A DNA stretch of 64,000 bases. Origin: Chiridota heheva. Its lineage: Eukaryota; Echinodermata; Holothuroidea; Apodida; Chiridotidae. The position numbers and the translations under genes were made by a program. Positions 35,300 through 46,270 of the stretch are shown piece after piece. The stretch is taken from contig JAIGNY010000732.1 in NCBI GenBank assembly GCA_020152595.1, positions 321,001 to 385,000 on the forward strand. Reading direction: 5' to 3'. The notes below the pieces were generated by a model. That model was not told the DNA's origin and did not search any database. It was given only the letters and a program-made list of their open reading frames with translations. Every line of letters begins with the position of its first letter. The first letter of the stretch is position 1.

Positions 35300-36345
35300 T
35301 GGTTTGGCTTGGTTTGTTGATGTTTAACAGCACCGCGACAGTCAGAGTCAAATGTGCCAAGAGGGTGTTAATAAATTATGGTGTAAGAGTTAGGATAGTG
35401 AGAAGATGGAAGGTTTGTAAAGGAGATAAGGGAAAAAAGCAGAATGTGGGGTGGAAAAAAAAAAAACTTTTGATGAAAAGAAAGGGGTATGTAAGGTTAG
35501 GTGTATAGAAAGGGAGGGAAGGGGGGAGTTTAATGTGGTGAAAGAGGTTGTTGTTGCGGAGGAACTTGATGTTTGAGGAAGAATTGTTTTCGAAAAGGTC
35601 TGAGATTGAGGATAGTGAGGAGAAAAGCGATCTGGAGTTTTGGTATAGGGGACAGGTTACAAAAATATGCTTGATGGAGAGATCAGTGTTACAAGTGGGG
35701 CAGAGAGGGATAGGGCAGCCGGAAAAGAGATGGGAGTGAGTAAGAGAGGAGTGGCCAAAACAGATGCGGGTGACAACAATGTCTTTCCTGCGGTTGCGAC
35801 TGTGCAGAAAGGTGTTGGTCCCAACTTTAGGTTTGATGGTGTGGAGTTTGTTACTGGTTTTGTGATTCCAGGAGATTTGCCAAGTTTTTTTTATGTAGTT
35901 GGAGATGGAGAGACGGAGGTCTGAGTGTGGAATAGGGAAAGGAGAGATGTTATTTGACAGAGCTTTGATGGCGACTTTGTCAGCTTTCTCGTTGCCAGGG
36001 ACGCTGATGTGGCTGGGAATCCAGAAAAAGATAATTTTCTTTCCTAGGGAGGAAAAAGTGTGGAGTTTGTTGAGGATTTGTAGAATGAGAGGGTTGGGCT
36101 AGAGCATGTTGAGGATGCCAATGAGGACAGATTTCGAGTCAAAGAAGATGACGAAACGTGGGGGAAGGACAGGGGAGGAAGCGGAAAGAGAGTTATATAA
36201 AGTTTTAAGGCTAAGAGGATGGCCTTCGCCTCGGCAGAGTAGATAGAGGTGCCATCGGGTAACCTTGAGGAAAGGGTGAGGCCAGAACAGGCGGCGGCGG
36301 CTGCATTTTGTGTGATCTGAGATTTTCTTTCCCTTGCCTGACCCA
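35300..36345 (-). mobile_element. non-LTR retrotransposon fragment, RNase H to 3' end
   Basis: Minus strand, in pieces over more than one frame: LTLSSRLPDGTSIYSAEAKA and ILLALK (RNase H Glu region), a GNE(K)ADK block near 35985, NRRKDIVVTRICFGHSSLTH, CPTCNTDLSIKHIFVTCP and the end FLRNNNLFHHI. It is directly followed by the second copy's 3' part, so the two insertions sit head-to-tail. No reverse transcriptase is present. Confidence 0.8.
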
Positions 36346-36943
36346 CTCGTTACAAACAGGCAGGACAACTTTGTATTATACTACAAGCTCTTGTGGGCAG
36401 TGGGCTTCATTTTCTCCAAAGTGACAGCAACAGTCAACAGGCAAAATGGTTGACATGCCATTTTGCAGGGATTTTTATGAAGAGTAGGGATTTGTTATTT
36501 TATATATTCTTTTAAACAATGCCGTTATATTTTGGCGAGTTAGGGTCGGAAGAGCAGGGCAAACAAACGCCTTTCGTTCAATCCTCTGTTTGATCGATGC
36601 AGCATTAACCGTTCTATGGGCAGGTAGCAACAACTTAAAGATTTATAATAAAAGAAAATATGCTATCAACCATAAAAACAGCATAAAGTTTCACAAAAAC
36701 AATTAGAAATTGACCATTTTAAGCATTTTCAAATTTGATTGAATTTTCGTGACATCACAAAGAGAAACTTATGAATTTCCTATCTTTTGGGGTTTTAATT
36801 CTCCACCAACGTTACTTGAATGGAAGCAGTTAAATATAAACAAGAGGAATCTCCATCTAAAACAAGATCTTGCAGGAGAAAACAGTCAGATGATTTTCAG
36901 TGACAACAGTTTAGAACATAAATTTAAAGAAGTACATTACAGA
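36346..36943. other. ULK4 intron 7-8, nothing recognised
   Basis: Around 36690-36780 the sequence resembles pieces of MITE family B (AAATTGACCATTTTAAGC, GACATCACAAAGAGAAA). No exon seen. Confidence 0.35.
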
Positions 36944-37150
36944 TTTGCTTGTTTGTTTGTTTCTTGTTTGATGAAGGCTTAACGGCACCATGACAGCGAG
37001 GTCAAATTGTGCCTCAGAGGTTACATCATTCCAGAGGTAGGAAGAAAAGAAAATAGGAGGAATCTGAGAGAAGTACAAGGACTAATAGCCTGGAAGCTGG
37101 GATCGAGAAACGAAGTGCAGGGGTGCTAAAAAGTCAAACAGGCAAGGATT
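36944..37150 (-). mobile_element. non-LTR 3' end fragment, (AAAC)n subfamily
   Basis: The plus strand starts GTTTGTTTGTTTC, then GATGAAGGCTTAACGGCACC and a body matching 28232-28420. This is the same subfamily as the fragment at 28232, with 3' end only. Confidence 0.65.
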
Positions 37151-37362
37151 TTGAGATGTCTTTTCTTTCATACACAACTTTTCCACATATCAAAAGTTCT
37201 TCTAAACTTTTATCAGCCATAACTTGGAACATGCAGGTGCTTTTGACGTAATCTTAAGACTGTTTTGTGCATAATTAGAAGTCCATTAGTCTTTAAATTA
37301 AGAAAAAAATATCAATATTAATCAAATATTTGTGAAAACCTTTAAATTACTGGTGGTACTCA

Positions 37363-37519
37363 TTGCGCTTTTTGGCTTTGATGAGTGGCGTCTCCGCCAG
37401 TGGATGATGTCATTGGGTCAGTCAAACTCTTGTTGATATCATTCTCCTCCAAGATGCTTTGGTCCATGCTTAGCTCTCCCTTCCAGAATGGGTGGGCGAT
37501 CAACTGTTGCCAGCTTATT
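37363..37519 (-). CDS. ULK4: ULK4 coding exon 7 (residues 270-322); 3' edge uncertain
   Basis: The acceptor is TTATACAG|AATAAGC. Encodes RISWQQLIAHPFWKGELSM, the kinase C-terminal helix (vertebrate RLTWTRLLQHSFWKKAF), then a polar linker. The 3' end is odd: the exon reads ...GCG CAA TGA GTA CC, so a TGA lies in frame directly before GTACC. A G between CAA and TGAGTACC would give a perfect CAA|GTGAGT donor in the phase 0 that exon 8 needs. I therefore end the exon after CAA, but no canonical donor is present as read. A GC donor at AAA|GCGCAA is another, weaker choice. Confidence 0.75.
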
Positions 37520-37925
37520 CTGTATAAGAATTAATTGAAGTAAATTATCAATTAAATTTAATTAAGTGAGTAATCAATTAAACATTGTATATATTATGAA
37601 GTTGCAAAGACTATCATTGAAGAATTGGGCTTTACAGTCATAGCCATCACTGTTAAATCACTAATCAAATGATCTGTCCCAGGTGCATCCATTGTCTTCC
37701 GGCACAAGCCGATGAGTAATGATGAATATGTAGTTCAGCGTAAAAAATCATCAATTATTGAATTCAAAACATTTTATAAAATCTTTTCTGTAAAACTTAA
37801 GGGTATAGGGACACAGTAGAGAGTTTTATTTCATATAAAGGAGCATACCATTCTATGCAGATATGTCTTTAAATTATTGAAATAGCATATCTAGTTTGAT
37901 CAATTAAATTTTAAAGAATTTTTCA
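37520..37925. other. ULK4 intron 6-7, nothing recognised
   Basis: AT-rich spacer between exon 7 and the microsatellite. Confidence 0.3.
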
Positions 37926-37929
37926 GCAT

Positions 37930-37965
37930 GTGGTGGTGGTGGTAGTGATGATGATGATGATGATA

Positions 37966-38024
<59 letters not shown>

Positions 38025-38045
38025 AATGATATTAATGATAATAAA

Positions 38046-38111
<66 letters not shown>

Positions 38112-38215
38112 TATAACAACAACAACAACAACAACAACACCACCACCACCACCACCAACACCACCAACAACACCAACACCAACACCAACACCAACACCAA
38201 CACCAACACCAACAC

Positions 38216-38246
<31 letters not shown>

Positions 38247-38275
38247 AATAATAATAATATAATAATAATAATAGG
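37930..38275. repeat. compound trinucleotide microsatellite
   Basis: Adjacent pure blocks in order: (TGG)n, (TGA)n to about 38035, (TAA)n to about 38112, (CAA)n, (CAC)n, (CAACAC)n, (CAA)n, (TAA)n. Neighbouring motifs differ by one base. The long open frame across it is only low complexity. Confidence 0.97.
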
Positions 38276-38620
38276 TGCTATTTATATAACGATCACTTCT
38301 ACAGTACTAACTATAATCAGTGGCACTTTACAATCAACATAAAAAGCAAAAAGTCAAGCAGAGTGATCATTTAAATGGTAAGTGAAAAATGTGAGTTTTA
38401 AGTTTCTTCTTTTTTGAAAATGGGGAAAGAGGTTATACATTTGATCTTGGACGGCAATCTGTTCCATTCTTATATATACATTACTACCTGTTTTTTCTTG
38501 CATGTTTCAGCTAATCCTCATGCGACATGTGGTAATAGTTTGAAGTTGATCAAAGAGTTTTTACGGATAGATATTCAGCGGTTTAGCTTTTCATCAAAGC
38601 GTATTCAAATATTCTAAAGA
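38255..38620 (+). repeat. dispersed repeat, part shared with 51885-52110
   Basis: Starts with the GGTGCTATTTATATAACG / GGCACTTTACAATCAA module common in invertebrate SINE-like repeats. From 38480 the sequence (HVSANPHATCGNSLKL in one frame) is the reverse complement of 51885-52060, where it is the tail of a LINE C-terminus. Confidence 0.55.
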
Positions 38621-38654
38621 TCCCAGAATAATTTGCCCGTATAATTTGACTAAG

Positions 38655-38985
38655 GAATCCTGTAACCCCTACTCTACCAGCACTTTTTTGAAAATGTACC
38701 TGAGAGGCGGAGTCATAGATAGGGCACCCAAAACGGTGATAATATCACCGCGTAGTTGAGTAAGTGTTAAGCACAGGCTGATTATTGAAGGGTCCTCTGT
38801 CATTCGAGCAGCAGAGTTGGGCTTGTTCCGCCTCAGTAAATGAGCCGCCCACCGGGACCATGCTGCATATATTTTTGAGTTGCCACACTTGTCGCGAGTT
38901 GATTAACTCTTACTCTACCTTCACTTTTTTTTAAATGCGCCTGGGAGGCGGTGTCAAAGACGGGGCACCCATAGACGGGGCAAAT
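38655..38985 (-). mobile_element. piggyBac-type MITE composite, copy 2
   Basis: Inverted version of 11548-11895. Two direct units begin near 38656 (CTACTCTACCAGCACTTTTT) and 38890 (TTAACTCTTACTCTACC) and flank the same spacer of about 127 bp (GCACAGGCTGATTATTGAAG ... GTCGCGAGTTGAT). It is preceded and followed by duplicated pieces of host sequence ('agaataatttgcccg' 38627 / 'caaattattctggga' 38980, inverted). Confidence 0.7.
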
Positions 38986-39220
38986 TATTCTGGGATATTT
39001 AGAATATTTGAATACGCTTTGATGCAAGTGATAATATTGATATATATTTTTGTAAAAATGTTGGTGTCAATGTTTCTAAAGGAACAAAGGTTTGATTTTG
39101 TATTTACTTGGTGAGATCACGCAATAATTTTCAGTAGGGTATCAAAACAATAACTTTTCAGACATTCTCCGTGGGCTGTAACATTACAGAAATCAATACA
39201 TCTTATGACGCAGAAGGTTA

Positions 39221-39973
39221 TTAAAGGAATATTCCCATGGTGTTTTGTAACAAAATTTGAAAGAGCATACTTTTAGAGCCAATTTGGTACACAAATCAAG
39301 TTGATATCATGTTCTGTTCAGGACATATAGATTTTTAAAGATTTCCCAATTGCATTTTAAAGTTTTTGTACAGTATGATGAATTTGTGTTTGCTGATGTC
39401 ATAGAGGCAATTCTATACCAAATGTTAATGCATTTCTTTGAACAGTAATTGCTTATTTCTTTATGATTGGAAACAATTTTCCAAAAGTTATTGAAGTAGG
39501 GTATATTTGGCAATGTATATAAATACCTCACTTTCATCAATTTACTTTTCTAGCAGGTTTTACTAATAAAAAAACAATGATAGATATTATTGTAATACAA
39601 TAACTTTGTGGGAGAATGTGTTGCTGTGATGTCATACTGAGCATTTTTCTATTTGTTTATTGACATTTTTTGAATCTTAAATTTGAATATCTCCTGGTAG
39701 GAATAATATATGAACATGATTTTTGTACTAAATTGTTTCTAACATTTTTATATAGATATTAATGTAATACAATAACTTTGTGGGAGAATGTGTTGCTGTG
39801 ATGTCATACTGAGCCTTTTTCTATTTGTTTATTGACATTTTTTGTGAATCTTAATATTTGAATATCTCCTGGTAGGAATAATATATGAACATGATTTTTG
39901 TACTAAATTGTTTCTAACATTTTTCTCTTTCTTTTGAAAGGTTACAAAAAAAAAACATGAGAATATTTTTTAA
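39221..39973 (+). mobile_element. MITE family A, copy 3, with internal duplication
   Basis: The left end is TTAAAGGAATATTCCCATGG and the right end is about ACATGAGAATATTTTTTAAG. A segment of about 172 bp beginning TAGATATTA(T)TGTAATACAA (39581 and 39753) is tandemly duplicated inside it, which the other two copies lack. It ends about 40 bp from the exon 6 donor. Confidence 0.8.
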
Positions 39974-40012
39974 GAAGTGATGTTGTTAAATAGTCTGGTT
40001 TGTGGTACAAAC

Positions 40013-40091
40013 CTGTCTTTTACATCTTTGGCAAGAAGACCATCTATGAGGCTACAGAAATCTGGCGATGGTTTGGCAGATAACCTGGACC
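40013..40091 (-). CDS. ULK4: ULK4 coding exon 6 (residues 244-269)
   Basis: Bounded by TTTTTACAG|GGTCCAG and GACAG|GTTTGT. Encodes GSRLSAKPSPDFCSLIDGLL then AKDVKD, matching [20 protein letters not shown] of vertebrate ULK4 (kinase helix H). It ends in phase 2, with AG of the Arg codon completed by the next exon. Confidence 0.92.
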
Positions 40092-40766
40092 CTGTAAAAA
40101 AAAAAAAAAGTCCATTTAAACTCACCACATACAAAGTGACAAATTAAACATTTGAAAATAATATGAATTTGTTTACCACTGTAGGCATAATTCAATGGAT
40201 GCATCAAAAGGACAAAGAATCTCACTTGATATCAAAATCAAAGGAAATCAAAATCAACTTTCATTGAGACAAAGATTGCTTCAAGTACTAGCAACACCTA
40301 GACTTATAATTTTTGATTAAGTCAGAACAAATCATGAAAGCCTTAAAACAGCGGTATTTGAATTTTGTGAACCGCTCATCTAGTTTATGGCATACTCTTG
40401 ATGAACATATCAAGATTAACTAATGTATCCAAATTTGTATCACCCATAATCTTAATTATTTTTTTTTATTTTTTTTTCTCAAAGTATAATTGATAACATT
40501 CAGAATGTCTTTTCAAGCTAAATGTTGATTGGAAGAATAGGTACTGTAAGTTTAAACATGAAAATTCTTCACTTTTTTTAAAACAACGGATCTACAGTAG
40601 ACAAAAAAGAGAGAAGTTTTTTTACTAATGACATGGTGATTTTAATCATAGGCTCTTACGGTCCTCTAACTAAAGCTAAACAGTTACTACACACAGAAAC
40701 AAACTCAAATAAATTCATACACATGCTATCACTAAAGAGAATAGCGCATCCAGAAGTGAAACTAAC
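40092..40766. other. ULK4 intron 5-6, nothing recognised
   Basis: Starts with a 13-base A run next to the exon 6 acceptor; otherwise AT-rich sequence. Confidence 0.35.
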
Positions 40767-40850
40767 CTTTGACCTTTGGAGAAGGGTGAGGACTCGTCAA
40801 AATTTGTTCCAGTAAATCAGAAAACACTTCTGATTCGAAAGGCGGATGAC
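40767..40850 (-). CDS. ULK4: ULK4 coding exon 5 (residues 216-243)
   Basis: Bounded by TTACAG|GTCATCC and AAAG|GTTAGT. Encodes GHPPFESEVFSDLLEQILTS then PHPSPKVK, equivalent to vertebrate GKPPFFSESISELTEKIL in the kinase C-lobe. It is in phase 1 at both ends. Confidence 0.93.
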
Positions 40851-41244
40851 CTGTAACAACACAAATACATCATTAGAGGTCACCAAACTTAGTGTGATTA
40901 ACATTATTGCTAACAAGGCAACCAAAATGAAGCAGATTGATTTTGTCTAAATCTGGGAGGCACTTTAGGATGGGATACATCGATAGCCATTAACAGGGAT
41001 GGACAAATCACTCGTTCCGCTGCACAGAACAACCAAAAATCAAATATGGGCCACCACAATGGTTGGGCCTGCCGATTGGACAACCAAATTATTACCATAG
41101 GTTGTCTTAGACATATGCACATGCTGACATACTTGTCATACATACTAAATACTAAAAACTAAATACTAAAAATAGCAAGATGACATACTAAATTAAATTA
41201 ATGTTTAAAGACAGATTTGACAGATTTAATGCCCTCACGAAATC

Positions 41245-41405
41245 ACCGATTTGTTTGTTTGTTTGTTGAGGTTTAACAGCACTGCAACAGTCAACTGTGT
41301 CAGGAGGGTATTAACAATTCATGGTCCTAGTATAAAAAGAGGAAGAAGAAAATATAAATTTGATAGAAGAGAAGAGAGGGTAGAGAGGAGAGGAAATTAG
41401 TCAGA
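41245..41405 (-). mobile_element. non-LTR 3' end fragment
   Basis: The plus strand reads (TTTG)n, GTTGAGGTTTAACAGCACTG, then CAACAGTCAACTGTGTCAGG, a diverged version of the 3' end at 47715 and 35300, with a purine-rich body. Confidence 0.55.
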
Positions 41406-41564
41406 GTAAAAAATAAATAACAGACTTGTATCACCGAAACTTCACCAAACTGTAAATTTACCATTTCATACTTATCATGTTGGACAGTTTTGTTATTCAA
41501 CAAATTCACCCATTTCTACATCAATTATGCAAATAGTTCTTCTTTTCCAGATTGTCTTTGAATA

Positions 41565-42012
41565 GTAATAGTAATAATAATCATTTTATATAGTGCCCTT
41601 TCTATACAAGTATATTCAAGAGCGCTTTACAAACATCAGAGCTTTAGTATCGGAGAGAACTGTCCAAATGGCGCATCATCCATCCATTTGCCCAGGGAAG
41701 TAAATGAATACCAGGTTTTCATGCTTCTCTTCTCCAACAGTGTTCAGAAAAAGCAGGCAGGGTGTGACTGTCCTATCATCAGGATCGATGGCTTACCGTC
41801 CCCTCTGAAAGACGCCGAGCACCTTATAACCATTGCCACTTCTCTCAACAGCTGAATGAGGAGCAGGAGCTGCAAATGATGAACTTCCACTTTGATGATC
41901 CGTGTATCTGTCTGCATAGCTGTGGAAAAACGGGTTAGACCTGACTGAGGCTTAAACTGGTTACTTCCAGCATCTCAGTCGTGCGCTTTACCAACAGAGC
42001 TACCCGATTTCT
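41565..42012 (-). mobile_element. tRNA-derived SINE with 'agcgctttacaa' module
   Basis: The minus strand starts GGGTAGCTCTGTTGGTAAAG (A box) and carries a degenerate B box AGTTTAAGCC 45 bp on. The other end, 41570-41640, has ATTTTATATAGTGCCC and AAGAGCGCTTTACAA, a module common to many SINE/MITE families. It is about 20 bp from exon 4 (42050). Confidence 0.65.
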
Positions 42013-42014
42013 TA

Positions 42015-42218
<204 letters not shown>

Positions 42219-42699
42219 TTACTGCATGGGACAATGGGAGGGGGTTAGCACAAATTATTTTGACATTATTAGTTGAAAGAGCATCAAGTCAAAGGTGACA
42301 CATAAGACACCTTTGATTTGTGCTTTCCATTGCAAGTGTCAAGAGATTCGTCATCGTCATCATCATCATCCTTCATCGCCATAAGCCTAGTGGCTTGTTG
42401 ACGCAATCCCTAATATTATCAGATAATGTTGAGTTGTTTTTTGGATTGGAATGAATTGGATTGTGGATTAAATCTATCACGTCTCCATGCTGCAGCAGTC
42501 AGATCAGACGCAGTTAACCCATTCAATTTTGTTACGAGATTCCCTTCATTTTGTATTAAAATTATAGAACTTAAACATTTATCAAACCCTTGGCTATAGA
42601 CAATGATTTTGATACAAAATATTTCTATGCTATGAAGAGTGGATAATAAACATCATAAAAAAGTATCAGTGCTCCTAATTTTTGCCCAATCAATTTCTA

Positions 42700-43195
42700 A
42701 TCCTTGCTTGACCATTGAACAAATTCTTGCTTGACCACTGAACTAATCCTTGCTTGACCACTGAACAATTCCTTGCTTGACCACTGAACTAATCTTTGGT
42801 TGACCACTGAACTAATCCTTGCTTGACCACTGAACTAACCCTTGCTTGACCACTGAACTAATCCTTGCTTCACCACTGAACAATTCCTTGCTTGACCACT
42901 GAACTAATCTTTGGTTGACCACTGAACTAATCCTTGCTTGACCACTGAACTAACCCTAGCTTGACCACTGAAAAAATCCTTGCTTGACCACTGAACTAAT
43001 GCTTGCATGACCACTGAACTAATCCTTGTATGACCACTGAACTAACCCTTGCTTGACCATTGAACTAATCCTTGCTTGACCACTGAACTAACCCTTGCTT
43101 GACCACTGAACTTATCCTTGCTTAAACACTGAACTAATCCTTGTTTGACCACTGAACTAATCCTTGCTTGACAACTAAACTAATCCTTTAAAAGT
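42700..43195. repeat. 24-bp tandem array, about 20 copies, derived from a family E end
   Basis: Units are CTTGCTTGACCACTGAACTA plus ATC. Copies vary by a few bases (AACCCT, AATTCC, GGTTGACC). The unit equals the inner part of the terminal inverted repeat of family E, as in the 29.4-29.7 kb array, so a second independent expansion of the same end occurred in this gene. It lies in ULK4 intron 3-4. Confidence 0.9.
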
Positions 43196-43346
43196 GGAAA
43201 CCTAAACAGAATCGTATTTTGAAGAACTTGCTGCACAGTTCTGCTTGTCTTTTTGTCTGCAATTAAACATGTTAGAAAAGCCTGGCTACAAAAGTATTTC
43301 TTGAAATTTGTTCACAAAGCACAGAAGTCATAACGATAAATATTAC

Positions 43347-43512
43347 CCAGCAATTTTCTTTCTTTTGGACTCCCATTGGGAATTTCTTGACTTCCATTCT
43401 CCAGACTTGCTCCATTGGCAGAAAGACTGAATATTTCATCCAAGTCCTCGCCTTCTACCCGAGCCAAACCAAAGTCATCATATTTCAGAATCCCCATGCT
43501 GTCAAGTAAGAT
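43347..43512 (-). CDS. ULK4: ULK4 coding exon 3 (residues 127-181)
   Basis: Bounded by TTCTTAG|ATCTTAC and CTGG|GTAATA. Encodes ILLDSMGILKYDDFGLARVE, so the metal-binding DFG motif is intact (Asp139-Phe140-Gly141). Human ULK4 has a degenerate NFC-like sequence there. It continues GEDLDEIFSLSANG, matching the ULK4-specific EGENLEEFF segment, then a Ser/Asn-rich activation-segment insert. It ends in phase 1. Confidence 0.95.
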
Positions 43513-43689
43513 CTAAGAATAAAAGCAATCACTGCATTTAACACTTTTAAAACTACAAAACATAGAAAAGTAAAATAAAGAAACAAGTTAACCAACATAG
43601 GGTTCTTAACCTATTTATATTCCCTTCTGATTATCTATTAATCTTTTAACTATATAGTTTAACCAGCTAATATGCTTTTGATACACTTT

Positions 43690-44248
43690 CAAGGATTATG
43701 GACCTCTTGCAGATTTAAGATATGTGAAAGAGCATGGAATTCTGAGTAAAGCGGTCTTTAAGATTTGTAAAAAACCATTTTAATTCTCAAGTTATGACTA
43801 AACAAAGTTTCATGATTTGTTAATTTGTGCAGAATTTGTGATATACTAAGAGGAACACATCTCAAAATCTTCATATAATTCTTTAAATTCTGTTCTTCAA
43901 ATACAGCTACTTGTGAATTCAGAATGTCTGTTCTAGAACATGATGATGATGATTCGGGGTATGACCAAGTTCTGAAAACATTTGCCCGATGTCCAATGCT
44001 GTATTTCAAACAACATTGACAGAGGAATAAAAAAACAAAGGTTTCACAAAAAGAGATAAAGGACCCTTCCCCCTTTGATGTCACATATTATTGTGCAATA
44101 ACAGCTAAGAATTAGAAATGCTGTAAATTGGTCAATTTCTAACCAATTTTGATGTAATTTTTTGCTGCTTTGCTGGTATACATGTAGATCATATTTTAAA
44201 CCAATTAAGCTAAGCCGATGTTGCCTTTAGATGTCCATAGTCGTTTAA
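43690..44248 (+). mobile_element. MITE family B, copy 1
   Basis: Ends GGATTATGGACC and GATGTCCATAGTCGTTTAA are inverted repeats. The body is colinear with 45728-46270: GTTATGACTAAACAAAGTTT, ATTTGTGATAT(A/G)CTAAGAGG, TTCCCCC(T/A)TTGATGTCACA and TGGTCAATTT. Non-coding. Confidence 0.8.
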
Positions 44249-44719
44249 GAAATGTGATTCGACTGTCACATCTGCTACCCTGATTGAATCACCCTAAAAT
44301 TGACCTGGAGGGACACCATGGAATTGCCAGGGTGACTCTGTGATATGTCACATCCAAAATCTAAAATAAAGAAAGATGGAATCAAAATTGCAAACCAAAA
44401 GCAATACAGCAAATAAGTCTCTGTGAGCCTGGGAACAAAAGTGTGCAAAATAAACTTGGTCAGTAGCTGAATATTATCAATAGTTTGATATAGTCTGTAT
44501 AAAATGAAGAATAACATTTCTAGCCTCAAAACTGTAATATAAGACCCCCAAAAAAATACACCTGTGTGATTCGTATTGATTAAAGACAATGACTGCACAA
44601 GTTATGAGAAAAAATATCCTGCAGTGAGTATTTATGTTTTATGCAGTGTATTATTTGCTTTATAGAAATGATATACTAGTAATTACTGTGAAATGATTAA
44701 TGACAAAAATTTGACTTAC

Positions 44720-44859
44720 TTTTGACGGTTTTAGATCACAAAAGAGAAGGCCCAAGGAATGAATGTAATGCAGTCCTTTTACGAGATCAACGCCAAACTG
44801 GCAGACGGAGCTCTCTGGGAGGTTGCCATCTTGTGAAAGAATGAGCTCCAAGCTGCCTC
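44720..44859 (-). CDS. ULK4: ULK4 coding exon 2 (residues 80-126)
   Basis: Bounded by TTTAG|GAGGCAG and AAAA|GTAAGT. Encodes GGSLELILSQDGNLPESS, helix alpha-E (GVDLVKGLHYIHSLGLL) and the catalytic loop FCDLKPSK. The HRD motif reads F119-C120-D121. Asp121 and Lys123 are retained, and the position normally Asn is Lys126. Vertebrate ULK4 has CDIS here, so this copy is closer to an active-kinase loop than the human one. The 140-nt exon restores phase 0. Confidence 0.95.
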
Positions 44860-44999
44860 CTAAATAAAACCAGAAGCAAAAGGTTTTGTGGTTCCAATGC
44901 TTTTTTCATAAGCTGATTGATATGCAAAATTTGTATTAACTGTCATGTCATTGCATATCATGAAATAGTTGTTCCATGATATTTATCTATAAGCCACAC

Positions 45000-45727
45000 C
45001 CACCATGCAGATCAATAAAAATGTTGACAACATTTAGCATGTATACAATAATTAGCAACATTATTATAGCAAGTATGATGCAAAAACCATTGCTCATCTA
45101 TCCTATTTCAATAATTTGTCAGTAAGCCCCGCCTACTCATTAATATTCATGACATCACTACCACAACAGTAGAACATATGTACAGACCATACCCATCTGT
45201 GTACCATATATGACATAAATACAATACACCGTTCATGAGATATGGTGTTTACAATCATTTTTTAGCACTTTCACATTAAGCCACGCCCACCATGCATAAT
45301 GATGACATCTGTGGATAACCTAAGCATGTACACAAGAACCAAAAAAATTAACATGGCCAATATGATGCAAAATGGACATACAGTTGCTCATTCATCAATT
45401 TAGCCAAAAAATGAAAGAACCAAAAAATAAAAGAACATTCATGTACGATATTGTACATTTTTTTAAAGTTTTATTCCGTGACTTGAAAATGTTACAGGTC
45501 TATGGAGACATAGATGCAGCAGAAGTAACATTGCTTTGACATCAAAATCTGTCAAACTAGAGCCAAAAACATGTTCAAATTTTCAGGCCTTGATATGCCT
45601 TTTTGGGATGTATGTTTATGTCTTGTTTTTTAATAGTCTGCCATCATTCTTTCAAGAACAACAGCAAATTCTGACAAACAGCTTGGGAATCTTAACTATA
45701 GAATCAAGCTACTTTATCTAAATCATC
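45000..45727. other. ULK4 intron 1-2, part, with local duplications
   Basis: Two related segments near 44990-45090 and 45120-45400 repeat 'aagccacacccaccatgca', 'aagccccgcctactcatt' and 'aagccacgcccaccatgca' with 'atgatgcaaaa' and 'ttgctcat'. These are diverged tandem copies about 140-290 bp apart. No gene. Confidence 0.45.
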
Positions 45728-46270
45728 TTAAAAAGGACTATGGACAGATTTTAGATATGAGCAAGAGCATGGAATTCTGAGTAGAATAGTTTTTAAAATT
45801 TGTAAAAAGATTATTTAGTTTTCAAGTTATGACTAAACAAAGTTTCATGATTTGTTAATTTGTCCAGAATTTGTGATATGCTAAGAGGAACAAATCTAAA
45901 AATCTGTATATAATTCTTTAAATTCTGTTCTTCAAATTCAACAACTTGTGAATTTCAGAATGTCTTTTCTAGATACATGATGATTCGGGGTGTGACAAAA
46001 TTCCATCAAATTTTGCCCGAAGTCTAATTTTATATTTCAGACAACATTAAGAGAGGAAGAAAATACAATGATTGTACAAAAAAAAATGAAGGGTCCTTCC
46101 CCCATTGATGTCACACATTATTGCACAATAACAGCTAAAAATTGAAAATGATATAAATTGGTCAATTTTTAACCAATTTTAATGTAATATTTTGCTTGTT
46201 TTAATGGTATGGAACATATTTTAAACCAATTAATAGCCCATGTTGCCTCTAGATGTCAATAGTCCTTTAA
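45728..46270 (+). mobile_element. MITE family B, copy 2 (best ends)
   Basis: The left end TTAAAAAGGACTATGGACA and right end TGTCAATAGTCCTTTAA are inverted repeats; the element is about 543 bp. No transposase frame. In ULK4 intron 1-2. Confidence 0.85.

Noticed and set aside
37930-38262. Poly-Met/Ile/Thr open frame
   Set aside because: Compound triplet microsatellite.
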